Made by a program: the position numbers and the translations under genes. A stretch of 64,000 bases of DNA, from NCBI RefSeq assembly GCF_003444775.1, contig NZ_CP021081.1, positions 2,496,001 to 2,560,000 of the forward strand, written 5' to 3'. Below the pieces are notes generated by a model that was not told where the DNA came from, ran no database searches, and saw only the letters and a program-made list of their open reading frames with translations. Each line of letters starts with the position of its first letter. Within the stretch, counting starts at the first letter, position 1. This DNA comes from Deinococcus ficus. GTDB taxonomy: Bacteria; Deinococcota; Deinococci; Deinococcales; Deinococcaceae. Positions 33,581 through 41,213 of the stretch are shown in pieces.

Positions 33581-35587
33581 TCAGTCGGCGCCGACGGTTT
33601 CGCGCCGTTCCAGCGTCTGCGCGGGGGGCGGGTCGCGGTCGTCGCCGACGCGGATGCCCAGGTACTGGTCGAGCAGTTGCTGCACCAGCGGGCTCTTGCC
33701 GGCGAAGCCCTCGACGGCCTTGCCGAGCGACATGGCCTTGGACAGCGCCTCGAACATCCCGCCGTCCCCGCCGACGAGGTCGATGCGGGCATTGCGCAGC
33801 GCGTCGGCCAGCACGGTGGCGTTCTCCTTGCTGACTTCCTTGCCGGCCTCGATGCTGGCGAGCGCCTGCTGCAGGCTGGTTTCCAGCGCCATGCGGTATT
33901 CCTCGTGGCTGCGGGCGGCGGGGCTCATCTGGCCCATGGCGTCGAACTTGCTGGTCAGGCCCTCGGCCTCGGCGGTCATGCGTTTGCCGATGGCGGTCGC
34001 CTCGGCGAGGCCCAGGGCCTCGGTGGCGGTGGCGCGGGCCTGGCCCATCTTCGCCTCGCCGTCGGCCTGCGCGGCGAGTTTCTCGGCCAGGGCGCGGGCT
34101 TCGGCGCTGCCCTGCTTGTAGGCGGCCTCGGCCTTGGCTTCCAGCACGCGGGCCTCGGCGGCGCCGACCTTCTCGATGGCGGTGGCGGTGGCCTCCTGCG
34201 CCTGCGCCTCGGCGATTCCGGGCGCGGCGAGTTCCACCTTGGTGGCCTCGGCGAGGATCTTCTTCGCCTCGGCCTGACGGGCGGCGGCATCGAATTCGGC
34301 CTGGGCGAGGGTGGTCATCTCCACGGCGCGGTGTTTCGCGGCCTGCTCAGCGGCCTCGGCGGCCTTGATCTCCTGCAGGAGTTTCTGCTGCGCGGCCGCT
34401 TCGGCTTCCAGCACCTTGACCTGCTTGGCGCGGTCGGCGGCGGACACGGTGCGCACCTCGTTGATGCGCTCTTCCTCGATGGCGACGGTCTTGTCGATGG
34501 CGATGCGCTCGCGGGTGATGTTGGCGACGTCCATGACGCCCTGCTCGACGACCTTGTCCCGCTCGACTTCCTGGAGCTTGACCTCGCGGGCGGTGGTGAC
34601 GGCCTCCATCTGCGCGGCGCGGTTCACGCGTTCCTGCTCGATGGCGATGGCGCGCAGGCGGTTCTGCTCGGCGATTTGCACCTGCCGCTGGCGTTCCTGC
34701 TCGCGGATCTCGACCTGTTCGGTGGTCTGGATGCGGGCCTGTTCCATCAGCAGGCGCTGCTCTTCCTTGACCTTCTCGGTCTCGGCGCTCTCGCGGGCCT
34801 GGATGGTCAGGATCTCGCGCTGCTGCCTCGCTTCGGCCTCGGCCTGCTGGCGTTCCAGGGCCAGGGTGGCCTCGCGGGTCTCGACGTTCTTCTTCGTCAC
34901 GGCGAGGCGCTGGTTCTGTTCGAGTTCGTTGGTGACGACGTTCTGGGTGGCGGTGAGCTGCGTGATCTTGCGGATGCCCTCGGCGTCCATGATGTTGTTC
35001 TCGTCCAGCATGGATTTCGGCGTCTGCTCCAGGTAATCGATGGCGACGTCCTCGAGCACGTACCCGTTGAGGTCGCGGCCGATCACGGCGACCACCGCGT
35101 CCCGGAATTCCTCGCGTTTCTCGAACAGTTCGATGAAGTCGAACTTCTTGCCCACCGTCTTGAGCGCCTCGCTGAACTTGGCGTTGAACAGTTCGTCCAC
35201 GGCGTTGCGGTCCGAGGCGCGGTTAGCGCCGATGGCCTTGGCGACCTTCAGGACGTCCTCGGTGGTCTCGTTCACGCGCAGGTAGTACGCGACCGTGATG
35301 TCCGCGCGGATGTTGTCTCGGCAGATCAGGCCTTCCTTGCCGCGGCGGTCCACCTGCAGGGTGATGAGCGAGATTCGCATCACCTCGGCCTTGTACAGCA
35401 CGGGAATGACCAGCCCGCCGGTGAAGCGCACCTTGGGCCGGGCGGACAGGTCGTTCACGATCAGGGCGGTGCCCTGCTCGACCTTCACGTAGAAGGCGCG
35501 GATCAGGCCGATCAATCCGAACACGACGATCAGCAGCACGCCGAGGCCGATCAGGAAGGGAAGCATCAGGGACAGGGATTCGGGCAT
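33581..35587 (-). CDS. flotillin / SPFH-domain membrane protein (YqiK-like)
   Basis: 668 residues. One N-terminal membrane segment (LPFLIGLGVLLIVVFGLIGLI, about 9-29), a band-7/SPFH domain to about residue 220 (QGTALIVNDLSARPKVRFTGG, SLITLQVDRRGKEGLICRD), then a long Glu/Ala-rich coiled coil (repeated EA/QE heptads) to about 560, and a short C-terminal domain with HEEYRMALETSLQQAL. Forms oligomeric lipid-raft-like scaffolds. AAGGAG precedes ATG 35587. Middle gene of a three-gene set with the YqiJ-like protein and the ATPase. Confidence 0.88.
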   Translation of the reverse strand: MPESLSLMLPFLIGLGVLLIVVFGLIGLIRAFYVKVEQGTALIVNDLSARPKVRFTGGLVIPVLYKAEVMRISLITLQVDRRGKEGLICRDNIRADITVAYYLRVNETTEDVLKVAKAIGANRASDRNAVDELFNAKFSEALKTVGKKFDFIELFEKREEFRDAVVAVIGRDLNGYVLEDVAIDYLEQTPKSMLDENNIMDAEGIRKITQLTATQNVVTNELEQNQRLAVTKKNVETREATLALERQQAEAEARQQREILTIQARESAETEKVKEEQRLLMEQARIQTTEQVEIREQERQRQVQIAEQNRLRAIAIEQERVNRAAQMEAVTTAREVKLQEVERDKVVEQGVMDVANITRERIAIDKTVAIEEERINEVRTVSAADRAKQVKVLEAEAAAQQKLLQEIKAAEAAEQAAKHRAVEMTTLAQAEFDAAARQAEAKKILAEATKVELAAPGIAEAQAQEATATAIEKVGAAEARVLEAKAEAAYKQGSAEARALAEKLAAQADGEAKMGQARATATEALGLAEATAIGKRMTAEAEGLTSKFDAMGQMSPAARSHEEYRMALETSLQQALASIEAGKEVSKENATVLADALRNARIDLVGGDGGMFEALSKAMSLGKAVEGFAGKSPLVQQLLDQYLGIRVGDDRDPPPAQTLERRETVGAD

Positions 35588-35627
35588 GGGGGGCTCCTTG
35601 GCAGGGGGACGAGGCGGGGCAGGGGAC

Positions 35628-36287
35628 TCAGGCGTTGAAACGGTCTTCGGTGGTGACCCAGTAGCTGTGGTCGGCGGCGTTGTACTCCAGCAGCACCACG
35701 CGGTCGCCGCGCACCGGCCGTTCGGGCGGCGTGCAGCGCACCTGCAGCAGCAGCCCGGCGCCGCCGTCCTGCACGGCCGCCTGGCCGTAGCGGCCATCGA
35801 CGTGCGAGGTGGTGACCACGCCCACGCGGCCCACCACGGGCTGATGGTCGGGGGTGTTCAGGCTGCGGAACACCGGGCGCAGGGGCCGCACCAGGACGTT
35901 CGTGAGCAGCAGCGCGGGAATCAGGGCGCCCACGGCGACCAGCAGGCCCAGCAGCTCGCGGCCGGCGGCCGGCAGGGAGGACAGCAGCAGCAGGTGCACG
36001 AAGTAGGTGATCACCCACGCGCAGAAGGACAGCAGGGTCAGCACGACCGTGATGGGCACGCCGTTCAGGCCCAGCCGCGTGAGCAGGCCCGCGTCCGTGG
36101 CGTCCGGGGCGCCATGCGAGTGGTGCACTTCCCCGGCGTGAAAGTGCGGGTCGGTCAGGCCGTGGTCGCCGTGGTGGTGCCCGACCAGGCCGGTGGCGGC
36201 CACCAGCCAGTACACCGCGCACAGCGCGAACAGCACGCTCCAGATCAGGGTCGGGAAGGTCAGGGCCGTCTGCAGGAAGTCCGTCAT
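35628..36287 (-). CDS. YqiJ/NfeD-like membrane protein with OB-type C-terminus
   Basis: 219 residues with three hydrophobic segments (IWSVLFALCAVYWLVAATGLV, VPITVVLTLLSFCAWVITYFV, LLGLLVAVGALIPALLLTNVL), a cytoplasmic or external His-rich loop GHHHGDHGLTDPHFHAGEVHHSHG between the first two, and a C-terminal beta-rich OB-like domain (VVGRVGVVTTSHVDGRYGQAAV...VLLEY). Partners of flotillins usually have this shape. The His-rich loop could bind metal. Its ATG 36287 overlaps the stop of a leader peptide ORF. Confidence 0.75.
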   Translation of the reverse strand: MTDFLQTALTFPTLIWSVLFALCAVYWLVAATGLVGHHHGDHGLTDPHFHAGEVHHSHGAPDATDAGLLTRLGLNGVPITVVLTLLSFCAWVITYFVHLLLLSSLPAAGRELLGLLVAVGALIPALLLTNVLVRPLRPVFRSLNTPDHQPVVGRVGVVTTSHVDGRYGQAAVQDGGAGLLLQVRCTPPERPVRGDRVVLLEYNAADHSYWVTTEDRFNA

Positions 36288-36328
36288 GGGGCGCGGCCGC
36301 GCCGGGGGGAGAAAGGCCCGTCCTTCAT
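36284..36328 (-). CDS. 14-residue leaderless leader peptide coupled to the YqiJ-like gene
   Basis: ATG at 36328 follows a TATGGT -10 box by 7 bases. The frame reads MKDGPFSPRRGRAP and stops at 36286-36284, overlapping the ATG of the YqiJ-like gene as ATGA. Same design as the leader at 8786-8842. Role as a translational launch pad is inferred. Confidence 0.5.
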   Translation of the reverse strand: MKDGPFSPRRGRAP

Positions 36329-36335
36329 GGGCTCT

Positions 36336-36341
36336 ACCATA
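36336..36341 (-). promoter_or_regulatory. -10 box of the flotillin operon
   Basis: TATGGT on the minus strand, 7 bases before the leader ATG (36328) and 48 bases before the YqiJ-like ATG. Confidence 0.5.
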
Positions 36342-36459
36342 GGCCCAGCAGCCGGACTGCCGGGCCGCATGTGCCGGCTGGGGCGGGACAGGCGTCTCAT
36401 GCTCCTTCCTACGCCCCGGGCCCGCCAAAGGTTGCCGCGCCCGGTCAGCTCGGGCAGGG

Positions 36460-37302
36460 TCAGTTCGGGGAGGGCAGGGTCACGAAGGCCTCGCCCGGGT
36501 CAATGCTCAGGCTCTGCCCGTCACGGGTCAGGACGTGCAGTTCGCGCACCTCCTCGCGCGGCAGGCGCAGGTGCACGGTGCCGGTCGCGTCGGTGAAGCC
36601 CACCTCGCTGCCGTTGGCGCGCACCAGCGCCTCCGGGGCGGGCGTGCCGTCCGGGAGGCGCACCCGCCAGCTGGAGCGCACGATCCGCTCGGCGCCCTGA
36701 ACCTGCAATCCGCGCGGCCCGCCGGGGCCGGTCACCTCGCCCAGGCTGATCTGGCGCTCCAGCGTGAGGGGGCTCTGGTTGGTCACGTTCAGGTCCAGCG
36801 GCACGGTCAGGGCGTACGTCAGGTGCGGGCGCACCGGCAGACCCAGGCTGGAGAACAGGCTGTAGTTCGTCTGGTTGGGGGCGTTGCTGACCACGCCGCG
36901 CAGGTCCAGGTCCAGGGCGCGCACGGCGGCGGGCACGTGCGCCGTGTCCCACTCCTCCTGCCGCAGCAGGGCGCCCAGCACGCGCCACAGGACGTTCCAC
37001 TCGTCGCGGCCCAGTTCGTCCACCTGCGACTTGAAGAACACTGTCACGAGGTACTTCAGGTCGATCCGGCGGGGCGCCAGGGTGCGGCTGACCTGCCCGG
37101 GCAGCGGCATGCTGTGAAACTCCATGCTGCGCAGCGCGGCGTTCTCGTGCAGGTCGAACAGGAAGAAGTTCAGGGTGGGCCGCGTCAGGGACGACACCCA
37201 GCTGGAGGTGGGGGTGGCGAAGCGGATGTCCAGCGCGTCGCGGGGCAGTCGGGCCTCGGTGTACAGCAGTTCTCGCAGGGCGTCCTGAACGTCGGCAATC
37301 AA
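36460..37302 (-). CDS. Pvc16/Afp16-like protein (DUF4255), sheath/tube terminator or cap
   Basis: 280 residues from TTG 37302 with AGGAG eight bases upstream. The N-terminal 200 residues match the Pvc16/DUF4255 pattern: LIADVQDALRELLYTEARLP, FFLFDLHENAALR, PRRIDLKYLVTVFF, LWRVLGALLRQEEWD and PVRPHLTYALTVPLDL. The last 80 residues form a beta-rich appendage (WRVRLPDGTPAPEALVRANG...TVHLRLP) like a carbohydrate-binding or carboxypeptidase-regulatory-like fold. In characterised eCIS this protein caps the tube. It is transcribed away from the main cluster. Confidence 0.8.
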   Translation of the reverse strand: MIADVQDALRELLYTEARLPRDALDIRFATPTSSWVSSLTRPTLNFFLFDLHENAALRSMEFHSMPLPGQVSRTLAPRRIDLKYLVTVFFKSQVDELGRDEWNVLWRVLGALLRQEEWDTAHVPAAVRALDLDLRGVVSNAPNQTNYSLFSSLGLPVRPHLTYALTVPLDLNVTNQSPLTLERQISLGEVTGPGGPRGLQVQGAERIVRSSWRVRLPDGTPAPEALVRANGSEVGFTDATGTVHLRLPREEVRELHVLTRDGQSLSIDPGEAFVTLPSPN

Positions 37303-37518
37303 GGGCGGGTCTCCTCGGGGGGTAAAGGGGGCGGGAGGACGGACGGAACACACCGGCAGAAGGGGCGTTGGGGGGGGCGGGCAGCCCGGGCGGGGGGGGT
37401 CAGGCGCGCCAGATCCACTCATTCCGGGAAGCACCAGGGCCACCCAAATCCCGTCCCACACGTTCTCCGCACACCACAGATCGGACGCGGGCGGGGCGCG
37501 CATGGGGGGGTTGGTCAA

Positions 37519-37553
37519 TCTTACTGGCGTCTTACAAAATCGTCCGTTACGAT
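37519..37553 (+). promoter_or_regulatory. candidate eCIS promoter with direct repeats
   Basis: Two TCTTAC repeats (37519-37524 and 37530-37535) with an 11-bp period precede a TACGAT -10 candidate (37548-37553). The region 37303-37594 between divergent eCIS genes is otherwise G/C-tract rich with no gene seen. The repeats would suit an activator of the winged-helix class; binding is inferred. Confidence 0.4.
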
Positions 37554-37594
37554 TGCGCCTGTACCACCCAAGCTCTAGGAGGTTAGACCAGAAC

Positions 37595-39244
37595 ATGGCC
37601 GAATATCTTTCCCCTGGCGTCTTCATTGAGGAGTCCACGAGTGGACCCCGGCCAATCGAGGGTGTCAGCACCACCACCGCCGCTTTCGTGGGATTTGCGC
37701 CCAGCGGGCCGGCCAACACGCCGGTGTTCATCGCCAACTGGCAGCAGTTCGTGGACACCTTCGGGACCATCGACGCCAGCGGCAGGAAGACACCCTTCAT
37801 GGAAGGCGCGTACCTCGCCCAGTCGGTGTACGCGTACTTCAACAACGGCGGCACCCGCTGCTACGTGGTGCGCCTCGTGCCCGGCGAAGTCACCAGCGGC
37901 AAGAAGACCGTGGAGGCCGCCCGCAGCCTGCAGCTGCCCAGCCGCGCCAGCAGCGCCGTGCCGAGCCTGAACATCGTCGCCCGCGGCGGCGTGCAGAGCG
38001 ACGTGATCGTCGAGATCCTGCCGGCCACCCCTGAAGCCAAACCCGACGCGCCCCAGGGCAACCAGGGCAAGGGCAAGGACGCCAAGGGCAACGACGCCAA
38101 GGACGCCGACAGCGGCGAGGGCGACGGCCTGTTCACCATGAAGGTCACCCGTGACGGGCAGACCGAACGCTTCGAGAACGTCTCGATCGGCAAGCGCCAC
38201 CCCCGCAACGTGACCGAGGTGCTCACCAAGGAAAGCACCCTGATCACCATCGAGGAAGTCACCGGCGCCGGCCCCCTCGCCGAGCGCGTGCCGGAAGTCG
38301 GCACGTACGTCCTGCAGGCCGCCACGAACGTCCTGACCAGCGGCGGCGAGATGAACAACCAGGACTTCGTGGGCTCCACCGACGGCCGCAGCGGCATCGA
38401 GAGCCTGGAGATCGCCGAGGAAGTCGCCATGATCGCGGTGCCCGACCTGATGGGCGCCTACCAGCGCGGCCTGCTCGACCTGGACGGCGTCAAGGCCGTG
38501 CAGCGCGCCCTGATCGACCACTGCGAGCGCAACGCCAACCGCATGGCGATCCTGGACACCCCGCCCGACCTGACCCCCCAGCAGGTCGTGAAGTGGCGCA
38601 ACGTGGACACCAACTTCGACTCCAGCTACGCCGCCATGTACTACCCCTGGGTCACCATCGCCGGCCCCGACGGCCGCCCCATGACCGTGCCCCCCAGCGG
38701 CTTCGTGGCCGGGATCTACGCCCGCACTGACATCGAGCGCGGCGTGCACAAGGCCCCCGCGAACGAACTGGTGAACGGCATCCTGCGTCCCGCGCTGCAG
38801 ATCAGCAAGAGCGAGCAGGACATCCTCAATCCCATCGGCGTGAACTGCATCCGCGAGTTTCCGGGCATGGGCGTGCGCGTGTGGGGCGCCCGGACGCTGT
38901 CCAGCGACGCCCGCTGGCGTTACGTGCCGGTCCGCCGCCTGTTCAACTTCGTGGAGCAGAGCATCAACCGCGGCACGCAGTGGGCGGTGTTCGAACCCAA
39001 CGACGAGAACCTGTGGTTCCGCGTTCGCCGCGACATCACCAACTTCCTCACCGGCGTGTGGCGCGACGGGGCCCTGTTCGGCAACACCGCCCGCGAGGCC
39101 TTCTACGTGAAGTGCGACGCCGAACTCAACCCCGCCGACCTGCGCGACCGTGGCATCATGCAGATCGAAGTGGCACTCGCGCCCGTCAAACCGGCCGAGT
39201 TCATCGTGATCCGCTTCAGCCAGCACGCCGGCGGCGGCGAGTAA
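37595..39244 (+). CDS. contractile tail sheath protein (Afp2-4 / Pvc2-like)
   Basis: 549 residues. Begins MAEYLSPGVFIEES, the hallmark of phage and eCIS sheaths, with TAAFVGFAPSGPANTPVFI and the C-terminal core NCIREFPGMGVRVWGARTLSS, WRYVPVRRLFNFVEQSI and LNPADLRDRGIMQIEVALAPVKPAEFIVIRF (landmarks, 470-540). A Lys/Asp/Gly-rich insert (about residues 154-180) interrupts the surface domain. GGAGG is 13 bases before ATG. Only one sheath gene is present, whereas AFP and PVC have three. First gene of the plus-strand particle operon. Confidence 0.95.
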   Translation: MAEYLSPGVFIEESTSGPRPIEGVSTTTAAFVGFAPSGPANTPVFIANWQQFVDTFGTIDASGRKTPFMEGAYLAQSVYAYFNNGGTRCYVVRLVPGEVTSGKKTVEAARSLQLPSRASSAVPSLNIVARGGVQSDVIVEILPATPEAKPDAPQGNQGKGKDAKGNDAKDADSGEGDGLFTMKVTRDGQTERFENVSIGKRHPRNVTEVLTKESTLITIEEVTGAGPLAERVPEVGTYVLQAATNVLTSGGEMNNQDFVGSTDGRSGIESLEIAEEVAMIAVPDLMGAYQRGLLDLDGVKAVQRALIDHCERNANRMAILDTPPDLTPQQVVKWRNVDTNFDSSYAAMYYPWVTIAGPDGRPMTVPPSGFVAGIYARTDIERGVHKAPANELVNGILRPALQISKSEQDILNPIGVNCIREFPGMGVRVWGARTLSSDARWRYVPVRRLFNFVEQSINRGTQWAVFEPNDENLWFRVRRDITNFLTGVWRDGALFGNTAREAFYVKCDAELNPADLRDRGIMQIEVALAPVKPAEFIVIRFSQHAGGGE

Positions 39245-39283
39245 GCACGCCCCCCCGCCCGTTCCCAGGCGCACGACTTCCCC

Positions 39284-39341
39284 GGCTCCCTTCCACGGAT
39301 TCCGTCTTCCCCTTCATTTTCCCCCATCCCGGAAGGGAGCC
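39284..39341 (+). repeat. inverted repeat between sheath and tube genes
   Basis: Perfect 11-bp arms GGCTCCCTTCC (39284-39294) and GGAAGGGAGCC (39331-39341) around a 36-base, almost purely pyrimidine loop. It lies in the 169-base gap after the sheath stop. It may be a processing or stability element that sets tube versus sheath mRNA levels, or a leaky terminator. Confidence 0.5.
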
Positions 39342-39413
39342 CGTCTGCCCGCGCCCCGAACACCACTTCCCCAAGTTCCCATTCCGTTTCCCCGAAAAGG
39401 CAGGAGGTAGAGC

Positions 39414-39869
39414 ATGACTGGTGACAACACGAACCGCAAAGACCCCTTGGTGGCCGCTTACTTCAGCGTGGAATTCGACGGCAAGGTCGTCGGCGCCTTC
39501 CGCGAATGCACCGGCCTGGGCAGCCAGAGCCAGGTCGTCGAGTACCGCGCCACCGACAAGAACGGCAAGCCCGTCCTGATCCGCGAGCCCGGCACCATGA
39601 AGTACAACGACATCGTCCTCAAGCGCGGCATCACCAACGACATGGACATGTGGTCCTGGCGCCGCCAGGTGGAAGAAGGCGACCTGACCGGCGCCCGCCG
39701 CAGCGGCACCATCACCCTGCACAACCAGAAAGGGGAGCCGATCGCCCGCTGGACCTTCCGCAATGCCTGGCCCAGCAACCTCAACGGCCCGACCTACGAC
39801 GCCAAGAGCAACGAGGTCGCCGTGGAAGAACTGACCATCACCCACGAAGGCTACACCCGCGAGCAGTAA
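39414..39869 (+). CDS. tail tube protein (Afp1/Pvc1, gp19-like)
   Basis: 151 residues with the tube-protein pattern: DPLVAAYFSVEFDGKVVGAFRECTGLGSQSQVVEYR (N-terminal half, beta strands), PGTMKYNDIVLKRGIT, MWSWRRQVEEGDL, GTITLHNQKGEPIARWTFRNAWPS and VAVEELTITHEGY. This forms the stacked inner tube rings that carry cargo. GGAGG is seven bases before ATG 39414. About the normal family length. Confidence 0.93.
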   Translation: MTGDNTNRKDPLVAAYFSVEFDGKVVGAFRECTGLGSQSQVVEYRATDKNGKPVLIREPGTMKYNDIVLKRGITNDMDMWSWRRQVEEGDLTGARRSGTITLHNQKGEPIARWTFRNAWPSNLNGPTYDAKSNEVAVEELTITHEGYTREQ

Positions 39870-39886
39870 GCGGGCGGAGCTGACAC

Positions 39887-40306
39887 GTGAATGAAACCCC
39901 ATTCATGTTGCCCGTCGGACTGCTGCTTTCCGACGGGCAGCTCCACCGCGCCGGCCAGCTGCGCCCCGCCACCGCCCTGGACGAGATCGAACCCATCGGG
40001 GACGACCGCGTCCGGCGCAACGAGGCCTACTACGGCCTGCTGCTGCTCTCCCGCGTCGTGACCCGGCTGGGGCCCTACAGCCCCGTGCCGCCCGAGGTGA
40101 TCGCCGCGCTGCCCGCCGCCGACTACGCCTACCTGCAAAGCCTGTACGCCAGCGTGAACGGCCAGGCCTTCAGCGGAATGGCGCCCGGCGGCGCCGTGGC
40201 CGCGCCCACCCAGCCAGTAACAGCAGCCGGCCCGGCCATCATCGAGACCGAGTGCCCGCACTGCGGCGCGCTGCTGGAACTCAACCTGGACGAGGGCCAC
40301 GCATGA
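39887..40306 (+). CDS. eCIS-associated tail protein with C-terminal zinc-ribbon (T4-baseplate-like family)
   Basis: 139 residues. LPVGLLLSDGQLHRAGQLRPATALDEIEPIG (landmark, 8-38) followed by RRNEAYYGLLLLSRVVTRLG and PPEVIAALPAADYAYLQSLYASVNGQ resembles the short T4-baseplate-like / tail-assembly family found next to tube genes in eCIS loci. The C-terminus adds ECPHCGALLELN, half of a zinc-ribbon. It starts 17 bases after the tube gene. A chaperone or tube-assembly role is inferred from position. Confidence 0.6.
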   Translation: MNETPFMLPVGLLLSDGQLHRAGQLRPATALDEIEPIGDDRVRRNEAYYGLLLLSRVVTRLGPYSPVPPEVIAALPAADYAYLQSLYASVNGQAFSGMAPGGAVAAPTQPVTAAGPAIIETECPHCGALLELNLDEGHA

Positions 40307-40500
40307 CCCGGCCCGCCGCCCCCACCGGTCCCGCCAGCTCCGGCCGTTCGGCCGCGTCCCCCAGTGACGCGGCCAGCGTCGGCAACCGCCAGCAGACCCG
40401 CAGTGACCTCGACCTGGCCGCCCTCAGCGACCGGGTCTACCTGCTGATGCTGGAGGACCTGCGCCTGGAACTGGCCCGCCGCACCGGAAAGGTCAGGTAA
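40303..40500 (+). CDS. small eCIS-associated protein
   Basis: 65 residues; ATG 40303 overlaps the previous stop (ATGA). Disordered Ser/Ala/Pro head, then LDLAALSDRVYLLMLEDLRLELARRTGKVR, a single amphipathic helix. Small helical proteins occur at this point in many eCIS clusters; no firm family assigned. Six bases before the next gene. Confidence 0.6.
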   Translation: MTRPAAPTGPASSGRSAASPSDAASVGNRQQTRSDLDLAALSDRVYLLMLEDLRLELARRTGKVR

Positions 40501-40506
40501 GCCCCC

Positions 40507-41028
40507 ATGAATGCAGACAAGAACAGCACCATCGTGGCCCAGGTCGCCGAGACCTACGCCCAGTATAAGAACCGCACCCAGCAGGACTCCCGGGCGTCCG
40601 AGTCCGCGTACAAGGTGCTCGCCAACTGCCGCTACCGGGTTGCCATCGACGGCATCGAGTACGCCGCGTTCAGCGAGGTCAGCGGCCTGCAGATCGAGAC
40701 CGAAACCATGGACTTCATCGAGGGCGGCTTCAACGACCGCGTCCTGCGCCTCCCCGTGCGCTCCAAGGTCGGGAACCTCACCCTGAAACGCGGCATCACC
40801 TCCGGCAACGAGTTGCTGCAATGGCACCTGCGGATCGTCCAGGGCTACCTGGACCTCAAGAACGTCACCATCTACGTGTACAACACTAAAGGCGACGTCC
40901 TCACCCGCTTCGAACTGATGCAGGCCTTCCCCGTGAAGTGGTCCGGCCCGCAGTTCACCGGCGGCGGCGACGCCGTGGCCGTCGAAACGCTGGAACTCGC
41001 GCACTCCGGCTTCCTGCAGATCAACTGA
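40507..41028 (+). CDS. second tube protein (Afp5/Pvc5-like tube initiator)
   Basis: 173 residues; the same tube fold as the 39414 gene (YRVAIDGIEYAAFSEVSGLQIETETMDF, RSKVGNLTLKRGITSGNELLQWHL, VETLELAHSGFLQI) with an extra N-terminal stretch of about 30 polar residues. In AFP/PVC the homologue forms the first ring joining tube to baseplate spike. A 185-base A/C-rich gap with no gene follows. Confidence 0.9.
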   Translation: MNADKNSTIVAQVAETYAQYKNRTQQDSRASESAYKVLANCRYRVAIDGIEYAAFSEVSGLQIETETMDFIEGGFNDRVLRLPVRSKVGNLTLKRGITSGNELLQWHLRIVQGYLDLKNVTIYVYNTKGDVLTRFELMQAFPVKWSGPQFTGGGDAVAVETLELAHSGFLQIN

Positions 41029-41213
41029 CCCCGGCCCCACCAACCCGCACACCCACAACACGAGAACCGGACAATCGCACCACCCGCCCCCGCGCCTGAA
41101 CAGGCCGCCGGGCCACACGCCCGGGACGGGCAGCCACACCCGACCCCGCCGGAACTCCAGGGGGCCGAGCCTCCAGGGCCACACGCGCCCACAGGCCTCA
41201 AGGGAGGGACACT

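Noticed and set aside
28151..35638. A 2,495-codon open frame on the plus strand
   Set aside because: It is the antisense shadow of the giant ATPase and flotillin genes; GC-rich third positions keep the opposite strand open. Its sequence is repetitive Gly/Val/Leu/His with no family features.
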